DNA of 64,000 nucleotides, taken from contig WYDT01000022.1 in assembly GCA_013122435.1 (NCBI GenBank), forward strand, positions 1 through 64,000, given 5' to 3'. Origin of the DNA: Chloroflexi bacterium AL-N1 (GTDB taxonomy: Bacteria; Chloroflexota; Chloroflexia; Chloroflexales; Roseiflexaceae). The notes beneath the pieces were generated by a model. The model saw only the letters and a program-made list of their open reading frames with translations. It made no database searches and was not told the DNA's origin. Each line of letters opens with the position of its first letter. The stretch's first letter is position 1. Below, in pieces: positions 1-8,646 of the stretch. A program made the translations under genes and the position numbers.

Positions 1-1
1 G

Positions 2-418
2 GAAGCGCTCGATATGCTCCAGGCTATGAATACTGGCCACGAAGGATCACTTACGACCGTTCACGCAAACTCACCACTGGAAGCCTTTAGCCGACTAGAG
101 ACCATGGTAATGTGGGCACGCGAGGCGGAAGCCCTCTCGCTACCAGCTATTCGGCGACAGCTTTGCACCCTCGATATCGTGGTACAACAGGGACGATTAT
201 CTGATGGTAGTCGCAAAATCAAAGCTATCTCAGAAGTCGCAGGACTCGATGAACAAGACCGAGTACTGGTGCATGATGTTTTTCGTTTTGAACAAAACGG
301 CGTAGATGAAGACGGCAAAGTCGTTGGTAAACACATTACCACCGGGTATGTTCCCGATACTACCCTTGCAGCGTTTCACTCTTACGGCATTAAACTGGAG
401 GAAGAGCCATGGCGCTAA
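2..418 (+). CDS. CpaF/TadA-type secretion ATPase, C-terminal part (5' end outside window)
   Basis: The reading frame is open from base 2, so the start lies upstream of the window. The visible 138 residues begin in the most conserved part of the GspE/CpaF ATPase family: MLQAMNTGHEGSLTTVHANSP corresponds to the His-box region of Tad ATPases (family knowledge). The Walker A and B motifs would be outside the window. These cytoplasmic hexameric ATPases power assembly of Tad/Flp pili or related secretion machines. The stop overlaps the start of the following vWA gene, and tadB and tadC lie downstream, so this is the motor of a Tad-like operon. Family assignment is secure. Whether the machine builds a pilus or secretes proteins cannot be told here, because no Flp pilin, CpaB or prepilin peptidase is visible. 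Confidence 0.9.
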   Translation, partial: EALDMLQAMNTGHEGSLTTVHANSPLEAFSRLETMVMWAREAEALSLPAIRRQLCTLDIVVQQGRLSDGSRKIKAISEVAGLDEQDRVLVHDVFRFEQNGVDEDGKVVGKHITTGYVPDTTLAAFHSYGIKLEEEPWR

Positions 419-2535
419 AATCACGTATGTCTGTTGCACTTATCCTGATGATACTGGCATGTTCCTTCATGCCAGCAAGTCAGGCACAGGCACAGGGAGA
501 AGAGATTGATGGTCGAAGCGATATCGTCCTAATCATTGACCACTCAGGAAGTATGGAAGAGAATGATCCGCAATTCCTCCGGCTTGCAGCGGCAAAACTC
601 TTTATTGATTTAGCCGATCCTGATGATCGTATTGGGATTGTGGTCATGTCTGGCACTGGGGCAACACGCAAACTTAATAGCCTATCTCTCGTTGGCTCTC
701 CTGAAGCGAATAAACAGCTCAAACAACAAATAGACGCTCTCCGAAACGAACCAATGGGTGAAGAAACTCACATGGGAACGGCTTTAAACATTGCGTATGA
801 TCTGCTTGAGGCCAAATCAGGTCGTTCAAATCCACATCAATTTGTGGTTATGCTTAGCGATGGCTTACCCACTGGCGACGGGCAGGTAGATCTTGTCGAA
901 GGTGCAACCGCTCGTTTCCAGATTCGCCGTTACTGGAAGATTTTTTCTATCGCTCTCGCATTTAAGGCCAAAGAAGGGCCAGCATATCTGCAACAGGCAA
1001 TTGCGGAACCTACAGGAGGAGAAGTATTTATCGCTAATAATGCGGATGAGTTGTTAGATCGATATCTTGATGTCTATGCGCGAGCTGGTGACAATCGCTT
1101 TGTGGATCGGGTTGAAGTAACTCCCAATATGCTTGCATCACTTGTATCGGTTGAGGCGGCACAACAACCGACACAAATGACCTTCGTGTTACTGCGTGGC
1201 AATATTAATGGACGAATCCGAGGTCTTCACGCACCCGGCGGTCTTGATGTCGTTAAACCATACTATCAGAATACGGTTTATCGTAGTGATGAGCCTGAAT
1301 ATGAACTGTATAAAGTCCCACCCGGCGCACAGGTAGGCTTTATCGGAAACTGGGAAATTAACGTAGCGCAGCAAGATACAGCCCCAGCTACAATTGCCAT
1401 CCTAAGCCGATCAGGATTGCACATTCGGATGCCGTCACCGACACCTCTCTGGCCAGAAAGCGACAGTAGTTTGCGATACAGTCCTGTTGGACGTCCTTTA
1501 CTTATTACAGTAGGCGCTAAAGACATCCAAAATCGCTGGGTGACGCAGATGTCACCTGTAGTACGATCAACTGAAACAGAGTGGGTAACCCTTACTGACA
1601 ATGGACGCGACTATGATGTTGCAGGGAATGATGGACGCTACACTGGATTATTGCCTCCTTTTATGGAGGAAGGAGACCACACTGTACAGGTAGAGATGCC
1701 AGGTCAACGTAATGAACCTGTTCATATTCGAAATGACTACACTATTCGCGTGACATCATTACCTACCATGACGCTCACATTACCAGATTCTGCATCGACA
1801 TTACCATTAGAAAAATCTTTTACAGGGGTGCTTGATATTCAAAGCCGTGCTGATTTCCAAATTGAGGATGTCGCCTTTACTGCTGCCTTTGTCGAACGAC
1901 CCGATGGTGTGCTCGACACCTTGGCAATACGCCCAATTGAGGATGGACGCTTCCAATTTGAATATGTACCTCAATTTGGGGGATCGTATCGTATGGGGAT
2001 AGCAGCAGAGGTACAGGGTACTGGACCAATGGGTATCGTGCGCTACGTCGATTACACTGAAGCAACCGCATCAGTTCCTGAAGAAGGACCGACTGTTCTC
2101 ATCCAGACCGGCTTTACCAATCCACTTGTTTACAATAACAAAGGTGCATTAAACATTCCACTTTATATTGGTTCGTGGTCCACCAAGCGAGAATATCTCC
2201 AGATACAGGTAGATGGCATCCCAGAGGGACAAGTAATCCCCAATGAGTTACCACTAGAACCCAACGAAACCATACGTCGCACCGTCACTATTCACCTCCC
2301 AGAAGATTTCCGACCAAACGAAGGCGAACTCCAACTCATCTTTACATCACCAGAACAGCGTTTCGCTATTGAGGGGAGCACGATGACAGTGCCATTTGTA
2401 GCATATAGCAACATGTTTATACCCATATTAATTGGGGTTGGCGTTGTGCTTGTTATTGGCACATTCCTGTTTATACGACGGAAAGGGAAAAGACGTTTTG
2501 CGTCAGCACCAACAACGTTAAGGAGAGCAGCATGA
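409..2535 (+). CDS. Secreted, membrane-anchored vWA-domain protein of the Tad-like operon
   Basis: The 708-residue protein starts with a signal peptide (hydrophobic core about residues 8-20, Ala-rich cleavage region near residue 28). A von Willebrand A domain follows with an intact MIDAS: DHSGS at 44-48, T124 and D151 (LSDG). The long middle part looks beta-rich, like Ig-type or CARDB-type modules. A C-terminal transmembrane helix (about 668-688) precedes a basic tail. The start is fixed by GGAGGAAGAG just upstream, and it overlaps the cpaF-like stop by 10 bases, so translation is probably coupled. The next gene overlaps the stop in an ATGA arrangement. vWA proteins often sit in Tad loci as adhesive tips or assembly factors. 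Here the sequence shows an extracellular metal-dependent binding domain with a membrane anchor; the exact role is inferred. Confidence 0.8.
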   Translation: MALKSRMSVALILMILACSFMPASQAQAQGEEIDGRSDIVLIIDHSGSMEENDPQFLRLAAAKLFIDLADPDDRIGIVVMSGTGATRKLNSLSLVGSPEANKQLKQQIDALRNEPMGEETHMGTALNIAYDLLEAKSGRSNPHQFVVMLSDGLPTGDGQVDLVEGATARFQIRRYWKIFSIALAFKAKEGPAYLQQAIAEPTGGEVFIANNADELLDRYLDVYARAGDNRFVDRVEVTPNMLASLVSVEAAQQPTQMTFVLLRGNINGRIRGLHAPGGLDVVKPYYQNTVYRSDEPEYELYKVPPGAQVGFIGNWEINVAQQDTAPATIAILSRSGLHIRMPSPTPLWPESDSSLRYSPVGRPLLITVGAKDIQNRWVTQMSPVVRSTETEWVTLTDNGRDYDVAGNDGRYTGLLPPFMEEGDHTVQVEMPGQRNEPVHIRNDYTIRVTSLPTMTLTLPDSASTLPLEKSFTGVLDIQSRADFQIEDVAFTAAFVERPDGVLDTLAIRPIEDGRFQFEYVPQFGGSYRMGIAAEVQGTGPMGIVRYVDYTEATASVPEEGPTVLIQTGFTNPLVYNNKGALNIPLYIGSWSTKREYLQIQVDGIPEGQVIPNELPLEPNETIRRTVTIHLPEDFRPNEGELQLIFTSPEQRFAIEGSTMTVPFVAYSNMFIPILIGVGVVLVIGTFLFIRRKGKRRFASAPTTLRRAA

Positions 2536-3488
2536 TTTTGACTTTAATATACACTGCTTTGTTGATCGCACTATGTGTCTTTTGTGCACTGGCTGCCATC
2601 TATCATATTTTTCAGGCCATGCAGAGTCGTGAACAATTAGTCGCCTACGCAGAAGACAATGGTGCCGATCTGGAGGTCCTCAGTGATCCTCTATATCGTA
2701 AAAGTATTCTGGTACGCTGGGCTGATCGCTATGACCGATCACCGGCTGCTAAAAAAGATCGCGAAAAGCTGCGAAAGGCTTATCTAAATTGGCGCCCATC
2801 CACCTATCGTCTGTTACGGATGATTATCAGCATTGGTCTGTTTTTAGTTTGCTTTCTGGTCATCGATTTACCCTTATTGTTTTGTGCTATTGTCGTAGCT
2901 ATCATCTACTTCGTAGCACCTGGTGCATTTCTGAAATCACGCCATAATGCCTTTCTCCAGGCATTTGATTCACAAATGGTTGAAATCAATCAATTATTAG
3001 CGAATGGGTTGCGGGCGGGTATGTCAATTCATCAGGCGATAGGCCATTTAGTTGAAAATATTGAAGAGCCAGCTAAAAGCGAGTTCCAACAAACCTATAA
3101 TGAAATGATGCTCGGAGATGATCTGGTCAAAGCACTGAATACACTGGGGGAGCGTGTTGGAAGCCGCGATCTCAATATCGTGCTTGACGCAATCGTTGTA
3201 CAGCATCAAGCTGGAGGTAATCTGGCGCATGTGTTGCATGGCATGGCAAATACCGTTACAGCGCGCCGTCAATTGGCTGATGAGATTAACGCGATTACTG
3301 CCGATATACGATATGGTGTACTGGTAGTGACAATTGTTCCTATCATTATTCTGATAATCCTCCGTCCATCATTCCTGGGGCAAGCCATTTTCGATCAACC
3401 AATTGGATGGGTTGCTCTGCTGATTTATGCCATCATTCAAACATTAGTCATCATAATGATGCGACGTGCCTCAAAACTGAATATCTAA
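2532..3488 (+). CDS. tadB: TadB-like inner-membrane platform protein (T2SSF domain)
   Basis: The protein has 318 residues with a hydrophobic N-terminus, a central pair of membrane segments (about 96-135) and two C-terminal membrane segments. Between them is the T2SSF/GspF helical domain, with the motif region QMVEINQLLANGLRAGMS that is typical of TadB. TadB and TadC form the inner-membrane platform on which the CpaF/TadA ATPase acts. The ATG overlaps the stop of the vWA gene (ATGA), and GGAGAGCAGC lies just upstream. Length and order fit TadB of Chloroflexota or Actinobacteria. Confidence in the family is high. Confidence 0.88.
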   Translation: MILTLIYTALLIALCVFCALAAIYHIFQAMQSREQLVAYAEDNGADLEVLSDPLYRKSILVRWADRYDRSPAAKKDREKLRKAYLNWRPSTYRLLRMIISIGLFLVCFLVIDLPLLFCAIVVAIIYFVAPGAFLKSRHNAFLQAFDSQMVEINQLLANGLRAGMSIHQAIGHLVENIEEPAKSEFQQTYNEMMLGDDLVKALNTLGERVGSRDLNIVLDAIVVQHQAGGNLAHVLHGMANTVTARRQLADEINAITADIRYGVLVVTIVPIIILIILRPSFLGQAIFDQPIGWVALLIYAIIQTLVIIMMRRASKLNI

Positions 3489-3602
3489 ATAGTGCCAATG
3501 TACGTAATGTTTACGCAACTGTTACAGAAATTGCTTCAGCTACGCACACCTTACTGGTATGATAAATATAGATATTCAGTATAAACTCAGGAAGGAGCAC
3601 AC

Positions 3603-4133
3603 ATGTGCAGGTATAATGTAGTACGCATATTCCACCATCGCAGGGTCGCTATTTTCCTGCTGGCAGGTATATTAACGATACCTGTTAGTATCGTATGGAG
3701 CGCTAGTACACCGGCACTCGCACAAGGAGGACCGACAACGAGGGATCCATCAACAAATCCAGCAGCAGCAGAGAATGCCACCACAGCAGAATTCGTCAGC
3801 GCTGAAGAAGCCGAAGTGGAAAACAACGACCGCGGAATTCCTGACTGGGCAGAACCAGCCGCTGATGTCTTAATAGCGGGATTGGATCTTCTGGGAGTAG
3901 ATAAGGTCGACAAAATTGCAAATCTAGTTAATGCTGGACTGAATCTTACGGATATTCTCACGGGTGGTGATGGCATCAACACATCATCGGCTGAAAACCC
4001 ACCCCCAAGTAACGGACCACCCCCAACCAACGGACCGCAACCAACAATCAATGTTCCAGCAGGCGTTCGAGAACCACTTTGGCGTCGAGCACAGCGAGCC
4101 GCCCTTGGTGTCCCAGGCGCAGTCGGCGGATGA
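3603..4133 (+). CDS. Small secreted Pro/Asn-rich protein between tadB and tadC
   Basis: This 176-residue protein has a clear signal peptide (hydrophobic 15-33, Ala-x-Ala-like end near 39). It continues with an acidic linker, the short motif IPDWAEPAADVL, a small helical segment (about 90-122) and a Pro-rich tail with NGPPPTNGP repeats. AGGAAGGAG lies 6 bases before the ATG. I recognise no family. The PDWA-x-P motif recurs in the exported toxin at 8647 (PDWALPVVGF), and its place inside the tad cluster suggests an exported component or substrate of the machine. A strong hairpin follows before tadC. It could be a pilin-like subunit, a chaperone or a toxin-free paralogue; this is inference. Confidence 0.6.
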   Translation: MCRYNVVRIFHHRRVAIFLLAGILTIPVSIVWSASTPALAQGGPTTRDPSTNPAAAENATTAEFVSAEEAEVENNDRGIPDWAEPAADVLIAGLDLLGVDKVDKIANLVNAGLNLTDILTGGDGINTSSAENPPPSNGPPPTNGPQPTINVPAGVREPLWRRAQRAALGVPGAVGG

Positions 4134-4139
4134 CCCGTG

Positions 4140-4180
4140 GATAAGCCGTGGTTTCTGTAACACAGCAGTCACGGCTTATC
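4140..4180 (+). terminator. 11-bp perfect hairpin between secreted gene and tadC
   Basis: GATAAGCCGTG (4140-4150) pairs perfectly with CACGGCTTATC (4170-4180) across a 19-base loop. No T-run follows, so it may be a processing or attenuation hairpin rather than a strong terminator. It sits 80 bases before tadC. Confidence 0.55.
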
Positions 4181-4263
4181 TCATAAAAGCAATGCTATAC
4201 GTATGGAAATCTTGATAGTTCAACCCTACCATCACTGTACATCTCACACAGAAGGAGTTCGGA

Positions 4264-5160
4264 ATGAGTGTTCTTATTAGTCTGATGCTTAGCATGTCGG
4301 TGTTAATTCTTTATAGTGGTATCGTGCGTATTCTCACACCTGGTTACGAAGCGCAACTGGCACGTTTCGGCAACCAGAAGAAGAAAGACAAACCGACAAA
4401 CAGCTATGAGCGCTGGGTACGCCCTTATGCGGTACCACTGGCTAATCGCGTTGGGGTATTACGCTGGTTAACCGATTATGACAAGGTTGGACGTCGCCTT
4501 AACTATGCTGGCAATCCCTTAAAAATGACCCCTCACGAATTTTATGGTGTACAGATATACAGTATCTTTGGTGGATTTTTGTTCGGTATTGCCTGGTTTA
4601 ACTTTTTTCCCATAGGTGTGGCTCTCTTTCCGATAGTGGGCTTTTTCTATCCTTACCTGTGGTTAAGAAGTAAAGCGCAAGAACGCCAACGCACAATAAC
4701 CAATAGCCTTCCTGATTTCATCGATCTCTTCGCTACCTGTGTCACCGCAGGGCTTGGATCAGAAGTAGCCTTCTCATTAATTGCGAAACGTGGAGAAGGC
4801 CCTCTTTATGAGGAATTACGACGGCTTTTGGATGAACTGAGTATCGGGGAACCACGTGAGAAAGCCTTTCAAAATATGGCATACCGTAATTCATCACGGG
4901 AATTACAGCGCTTTATCCATGCTGTTACCGAGGGAACCGATCTTGGAACCCCCATTGCCCTCATCCTTGAACGACTCTCCGAAGATATGCGAGCTAGTCG
5001 ACGCTCACGTGCACGTGATGCAGCTAGTAAGTTGTACAATAAATTGAGTGTCTTTGGCGCTATCGCTGTTTTGCCAACAGTAGTGCTCTTACTTGCTGCA
5101 GCGCTACTCTCGTTCATGAAAATCTGGCAAGGATTTGAGTTGCCGCAACATAATCTATAA
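4264..5160 (+). CDS. tadC: TadC-like inner-membrane platform protein (T2SSF domain)
   Basis: The protein has 298 residues with an N-terminal membrane helix, two central membrane segments (about 92-136), a T2SSF domain beginning at SLPDFIDLFATCVTAGLGSE (about 155-174), and a C-terminal membrane segment (about 260-282). This is the standard layout of TadC, the partner of TadB in the Tad platform. AGAAGGAG precedes the ATG. It is separated from tadB by the small secreted gene, which is unusual because tadB and tadC are normally adjacent. A terminator-like hairpin follows. Confidence 0.87.
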   Translation: MSVLISLMLSMSVLILYSGIVRILTPGYEAQLARFGNQKKKDKPTNSYERWVRPYAVPLANRVGVLRWLTDYDKVGRRLNYAGNPLKMTPHEFYGVQIYSIFGGFLFGIAWFNFFPIGVALFPIVGFFYPYLWLRSKAQERQRTITNSLPDFIDLFATCVTAGLGSEVAFSLIAKRGEGPLYEELRRLLDELSIGEPREKAFQNMAYRNSSRELQRFIHAVTEGTDLGTPIALILERLSEDMRASRRSRARDAASKLYNKLSVFGAIAVLPTVVLLLAAALLSFMKIWQGFELPQHNL

Positions 5161-5182
5161 TGGAAAACCATAGAGAATATGG

Positions 5183-5219
5183 AAACAGCACATGACAGAT
5201 GCTCGTGTGCTGTTTTGTT
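5183..5219 (+). terminator. Terminator-like hairpin after tadC
   Basis: AAACAGCAC (5183-5191) and GTGCTGTTT (5207-5215) form a 9-bp perfect stem followed by TGTT. It would end the tad transcript before the toxin genes, which start 180 bases later and probably have their own promoter. Confidence 0.6.
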
Positions 5220-5398
5220 AACAATGACGACACACATACACATTGTACAACATGTTTTGTTGCAAAAAATTTACACCTATCCTCTTCTCTAAGACGAAAC
5301 CTCATGTTATGCTGATGCTGCATTAACACACTACCATCTACAAAATATACAACATAAGTACAAGATAAAAGTAGCACATCCTTGGTGAGGGATAGAGT

Positions 5399-6871
5399 AT
5401 GTTTAATATTAAAGTCATTAAGGCGCAAACACATCCATTTTATAGAAAAATCCTGGTGCAATGGTGTCTGTGCATTATTGGTGTCATCGGCATTTTTCTC
5501 TGTGTTGGTGTATCGTTAGTCTCCGCCCAGGATGTTCAGCCACCAGACCAAGCACCAATGACCGCCGATGATGCACCAACGACGGACCCAACACAGCAGA
5601 TGAATGTGGACAATCAAACGATGCTGATTGACCCGACACTGACCACAGGAATGACACTTACCGCCAGTGATCTAGGGAGTTCACCAGATACGCGTGCTCT
5701 CACACTACTCGCCGCAGGAGCTGGAGCTGTTGCAGGAGCTGGGCTCCTTACACGTGGTGGTGCTACAAACACCCAAACGACCCCTTCCGCTCAGGTCTAT
5801 AGAACTCAGTATACGCCACCAGAAGATGACACACCAACAACCCAAGATGGTGTACTCCTGGCGCAAACGGCTGACGATGCCGCTGACGACCCAGCTCTTG
5901 GTGGTACTGCTGCATCAATAGGTGCAGATCTCACACCGATTGTTGGTGAAATAAAAGGATTTATTGAGGTGTTCACCGGCCGCGATCTTATCACAGGCGA
6001 GGAGCTTGGACATTGGCGCTGGGCTGGTTTAGCTGGTATCGTTGGCTTAAATGAGATACGTTTACTGCGTTATGGCGACGATGCTGTTGATGCCGTTCGT
6101 TTCGGTGGGCGTGCGCTTAATCATGTTGGTGATGTAGCCGATCAACTGCGTGCCGGTGCTTCCGTCACCGATCTGTTGCGCGCGGGGGTTGCACCAAGTG
6201 ACCTTATCCGTGCTGGCGCCTCTGCTGATGATCTTATCAATGCAGGCCGCCCTCTTCGCAACACAGAATGGCGACAACTTATCGACAACCCGCCGCCCGG
6301 TCGTACCGCCGATGACATGCGCTATCAGCGTTATCGACAGACAGCGCTTGAAGAAGGAAGAACACCATCGGCCCGCACTAGGTGGGACGAGCAGAATGCA
6401 CGTCTACGCGAGAATAATGCACGTGGACGCCTGAGTGAAGACCAAGCTCTTGAGTCTGTTGGTGTTAACAATAACAATTACGGCACGACACCTAGCGGGC
6501 AACCCCGAGATGTGGTAAGGTATGACACAACTATAGACGGCCGCCCCATAAGTGTTCGCCCTGATGGTGTATCGAGTTCACACTGGATCGATGTGAAATC
6601 AACAACAGGCACCCAGTATTATACTGAACAACTGCGGGCGCAAGCACAGGGTGCTCAAGAAGCGGGGCGGCGCCTGGCCGTTGTGCTAACGAATAGTGGT
6701 GAAGCAGTACGACCAAGTGGACCACTCAGTGACGCTGCCGATGTGTTTTTCCGTAACAGTGATACTGGTAACTGGGCGCGCTGGAATGCACGAGCGAATA
6801 ATGGTCAGGGGGGGTGGGTCAATGTGACTGCCGAACAGGCACAACGTATGCTAGGTGGCGGAACACCTTAA
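5399..6871 (+). CDS. Polymorphic-toxin-like exported protein with PT-TG domain and candidate PD-(D/E)XK nuclease C-terminus
   Basis: The protein has 490 residues. A signal peptide or anchor (about 22-42) ends at VSA-QD and is followed by QPPDQAP, a segment shared with the protein at 8647. A low-complexity linker leads to a pre-toxin TG domain at about 177-217 (LTPIVGEIKG then FTGRDLITGEEL), a hallmark of polymorphic toxins. Residues 250-285 are short repeats of the type RAG-x-S-x-x-DLI. The C-terminal 150 residues carry E347, D376 and D398-V-K400, a spacing expected of PD-(D/E)XK endonucleases; this last assignment is inference. GGTGAGGGATAGAGT precedes the ATG. Two candidate immunity genes follow directly. 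Alternative: a toxin with another fold, or an inactive remnant. The polymorphic-toxin architecture is well supported. Confidence 0.75.
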   Translation: MFNIKVIKAQTHPFYRKILVQWCLCIIGVIGIFLCVGVSLVSAQDVQPPDQAPMTADDAPTTDPTQQMNVDNQTMLIDPTLTTGMTLTASDLGSSPDTRALTLLAAGAGAVAGAGLLTRGGATNTQTTPSAQVYRTQYTPPEDDTPTTQDGVLLAQTADDAADDPALGGTAASIGADLTPIVGEIKGFIEVFTGRDLITGEELGHWRWAGLAGIVGLNEIRLLRYGDDAVDAVRFGGRALNHVGDVADQLRAGASVTDLLRAGVAPSDLIRAGASADDLINAGRPLRNTEWRQLIDNPPPGRTADDMRYQRYRQTALEEGRTPSARTRWDEQNARLRENNARGRLSEDQALESVGVNNNNYGTTPSGQPRDVVRYDTTIDGRPISVRPDGVSSSHWIDVKSTTGTQYYTEQLRAQAQGAQEAGRRLAVVLTNSGEAVRPSGPLSDAADVFFRNSDTGNWARWNARANNGQGGWVNVTAEQAQRMLGGGTP

Positions 6872-6919
6872 AACCATTTTATTGTCGACTCAGTAAGTTT
6901 GATGTCAACGAGGGATAGT

Positions 6920-7657
6920 ATGCCAGATGCAATCTGTATCACGATGATAACCTCCACCAACCTACGGAACACAGTTGGCGTAACACATATACTCAACGCG
7001 TTTGAAAAACATCCGAAAACAGTGCCTACACACTGGGGGACAGATGAACGTGCCCGTCAGCCATACAATCGGGAAGAGATGATCAGTATCGTCAGCGACT
7101 TTCCAAACGATACGAATGTACCGGGATTGCATCGACGCAAATCTCCCCGTTACCAAGCCTATTTTACAGCCAAACAACACGACATCAATAATCTGAAGAT
7201 TGAATATCGTTCTGCCATTGATGAGCCAAATCTTCCGGTTTTGTTTGCATTGGGAAACGCATTGGCTGAACATCTCCATCCTGTATTTGGCTTTGTCCAT
7301 AGCATCTGGGATTTGGGAGAACAGAGCCAGAAGTATAGTGAAGCAGGTATTACCAATGTGCGTGACTTCCAGGAGTATGGTCCACAAGCGCCATGTACGC
7401 GCACATGGTTTGGCCCCCATCTGGTCGACCTTATCGGGCGTGAGGTATTGCTAGGTTGTGATGCACCAACTACCGAGACAGCCTGGGGTGGCATCCAACT
7501 CGATCTGATCGATACACCCTGGGAAGCCGACTTTGCGACCTTGCAACAACGCCAGCAGCAAATACTTCAGCAGCTACTACCATCCGGGGTATTTGGCGAC
7601 TACAGTCAACCTTTTGAATATCAACCCGGTCCGCGCTGGGTTCCCGTATCGGTCTAA
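6920..7657 (+). CDS. Candidate immunity protein (Imm52-like) for the upstream toxin
   Basis: This soluble protein has 245 residues and no signal or membrane segment. GAGGG five bases before the ATG at 6920 favours that start over the upstream ATG at 6902. It lies 48 bases after the PT-TG toxin on the same strand, the usual immunity position. An N-terminal THWGTDER followed by aromatic and acidic positions, with HSIWDLG in the middle, reminded me of Imm52-type immunity proteins; I cannot verify that family. If correct, it binds the nuclease domain in the producer's cytoplasm and blocks it. It could also be a generic accessory protein. Context supports immunity better than sequence does. Confidence 0.5.
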   Translation: MPDAICITMITSTNLRNTVGVTHILNAFEKHPKTVPTHWGTDERARQPYNREEMISIVSDFPNDTNVPGLHRRKSPRYQAYFTAKQHDINNLKIEYRSAIDEPNLPVLFALGNALAEHLHPVFGFVHSIWDLGEQSQKYSEAGITNVRDFQEYGPQAPCTRTWFGPHLVDLIGREVLLGCDAPTTETAWGGIQLDLIDTPWEADFATLQQRQQQILQQLLPSGVFGDYSQPFEYQPGPRWVPVSV

Positions 7658-7680
7658 TCGCGAAGTAAGTGAGGCAACCT

Positions 7681-8319
7681 ATGACGATACCACCTATGCT
7701 AGCGATTTTGCGCGAAGCTATTGCAACACGGCAAACAGTGACAACACCAGATCTCTCCAATCTGGACTTGCAGGGTGTGGATCTGTCATCTCTGGATGCC
7801 GACCGCTTGCGGGCCTATGAAGCACAACTAACCAAGGTCCTCTTCACGCATGCCCGCCTGATTGATGCCGATTTTACCGATGCCATTCTCAATGGGGCCC
7901 ATCTGGATTATGCCAATCTTGGGATGGCAACATTCGACAATGCCTCAATGGAAAAGGCATCACTGGTCCAGGTCATCTTCACGATTGGCTCTTGTCGCAA
8001 TGCGAACCTCAAAGCTGCCGACCTGACTGGCGCGGAATTAACCAGCACAACTTTTCGTGGCAGCAGATTGGATGGAGCAATCCTGGATCAAGCCATAGCT
8101 CACGAAACGAGTTTCTACCAAGCCTCACTGGTCGGTGCCAGTCTTCGTGGGGGACAATATGAGCAAGCTAGCTTTCGCGAGGCCAATCTGACGAATGCAG
8201 ACCTCTCTGGTGGTAATTTCCGCCAGGCCGACTTTCGACAAGCTAAACTCAGTGGAATTTCCTGGGATGGTGCCATTCTGGACGGCGCATTGTTTGACTC
8301 ACAAACCATTACTGCATAG
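7681..8319 (+). CDS. Pentapeptide-repeat protein, possible second immunity factor
   Basis: The protein has 212 residues, mostly pentapeptide repeats of the A(D/N)LXX kind from about residue 19 to the end (for example ADFTD, ANLKA, ADLTG, ANLTN, ADLSG, ADFRQ), so it should fold as a right-handed quadrilateral beta-helix. The start at 7681 has GAGG six bases upstream; an in-frame GTG at 7669 is less likely. It begins 23 bases after the Imm52-like gene and is probably co-transcribed with it. Pentapeptide proteins occur as immunity or resistance proteins that mimic DNA, so a protective role against the adjacent toxin is plausible, but the fold alone does not fix the function. Confidence 0.75.
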   Translation: MTIPPMLAILREAIATRQTVTTPDLSNLDLQGVDLSSLDADRLRAYEAQLTKVLFTHARLIDADFTDAILNGAHLDYANLGMATFDNASMEKASLVQVIFTIGSCRNANLKAADLTGAELTSTTFRGSRLDGAILDQAIAHETSFYQASLVGASLRGGQYEQASFREANLTNADLSGGNFRQADFRQAKLSGISWDGAILDGALFDSQTITA

Positions 8320-8646
8320 AGAAATCCATGTTACAACTATCATCACTCATCTCATCTGAACTATCAGGGTGCTGTTTCATACATGTGGCACAAGAACTCG
8401 AGAAACTGAAGCGATACACATTAAGTTTTAGATATATCTTTCAAAATACTCACTAATTTGGTCCATGCTATATTTGCCCCTTAGTTGTTGCAAAACATTT
8501 ACAAATTCCCCTTCACAATACAAAATACTTGATGCTATAGTAAAAAAGACTACTCTATTAAAATTATATAATTGTATAGAACTTTGCCCTTAAACAATAA
8601 AGTATAGGTCAATGCTATACAATTATACAGCAAGAAGGAGCGTAGT
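8320..8646. other. AT-rich intergenic region before the second toxin gene
   Basis: This region has no gene. It becomes strongly AT-rich after 8410 and carries the 13-bp inverted repeat listed separately. It likely holds the promoter of the toxin at 8647. Confidence 0.5.
8567..8627. repeat. 13-bp perfect inverted repeat upstream of second toxin
   Basis: TATAATTGTATAG (8567-8579) and CTATACAATTATA (8615-8627) are exact reverse complements with 35 bases between them, ending 19 bases before the GTG start. The left arm contains a perfect TATAAT -10-like hexamer. It could be an operator pair or a stem in the 5' untranslated region that masks the Shine-Dalgarno. The AT-rich context makes chance a real alternative. 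Confidence 0.5.
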
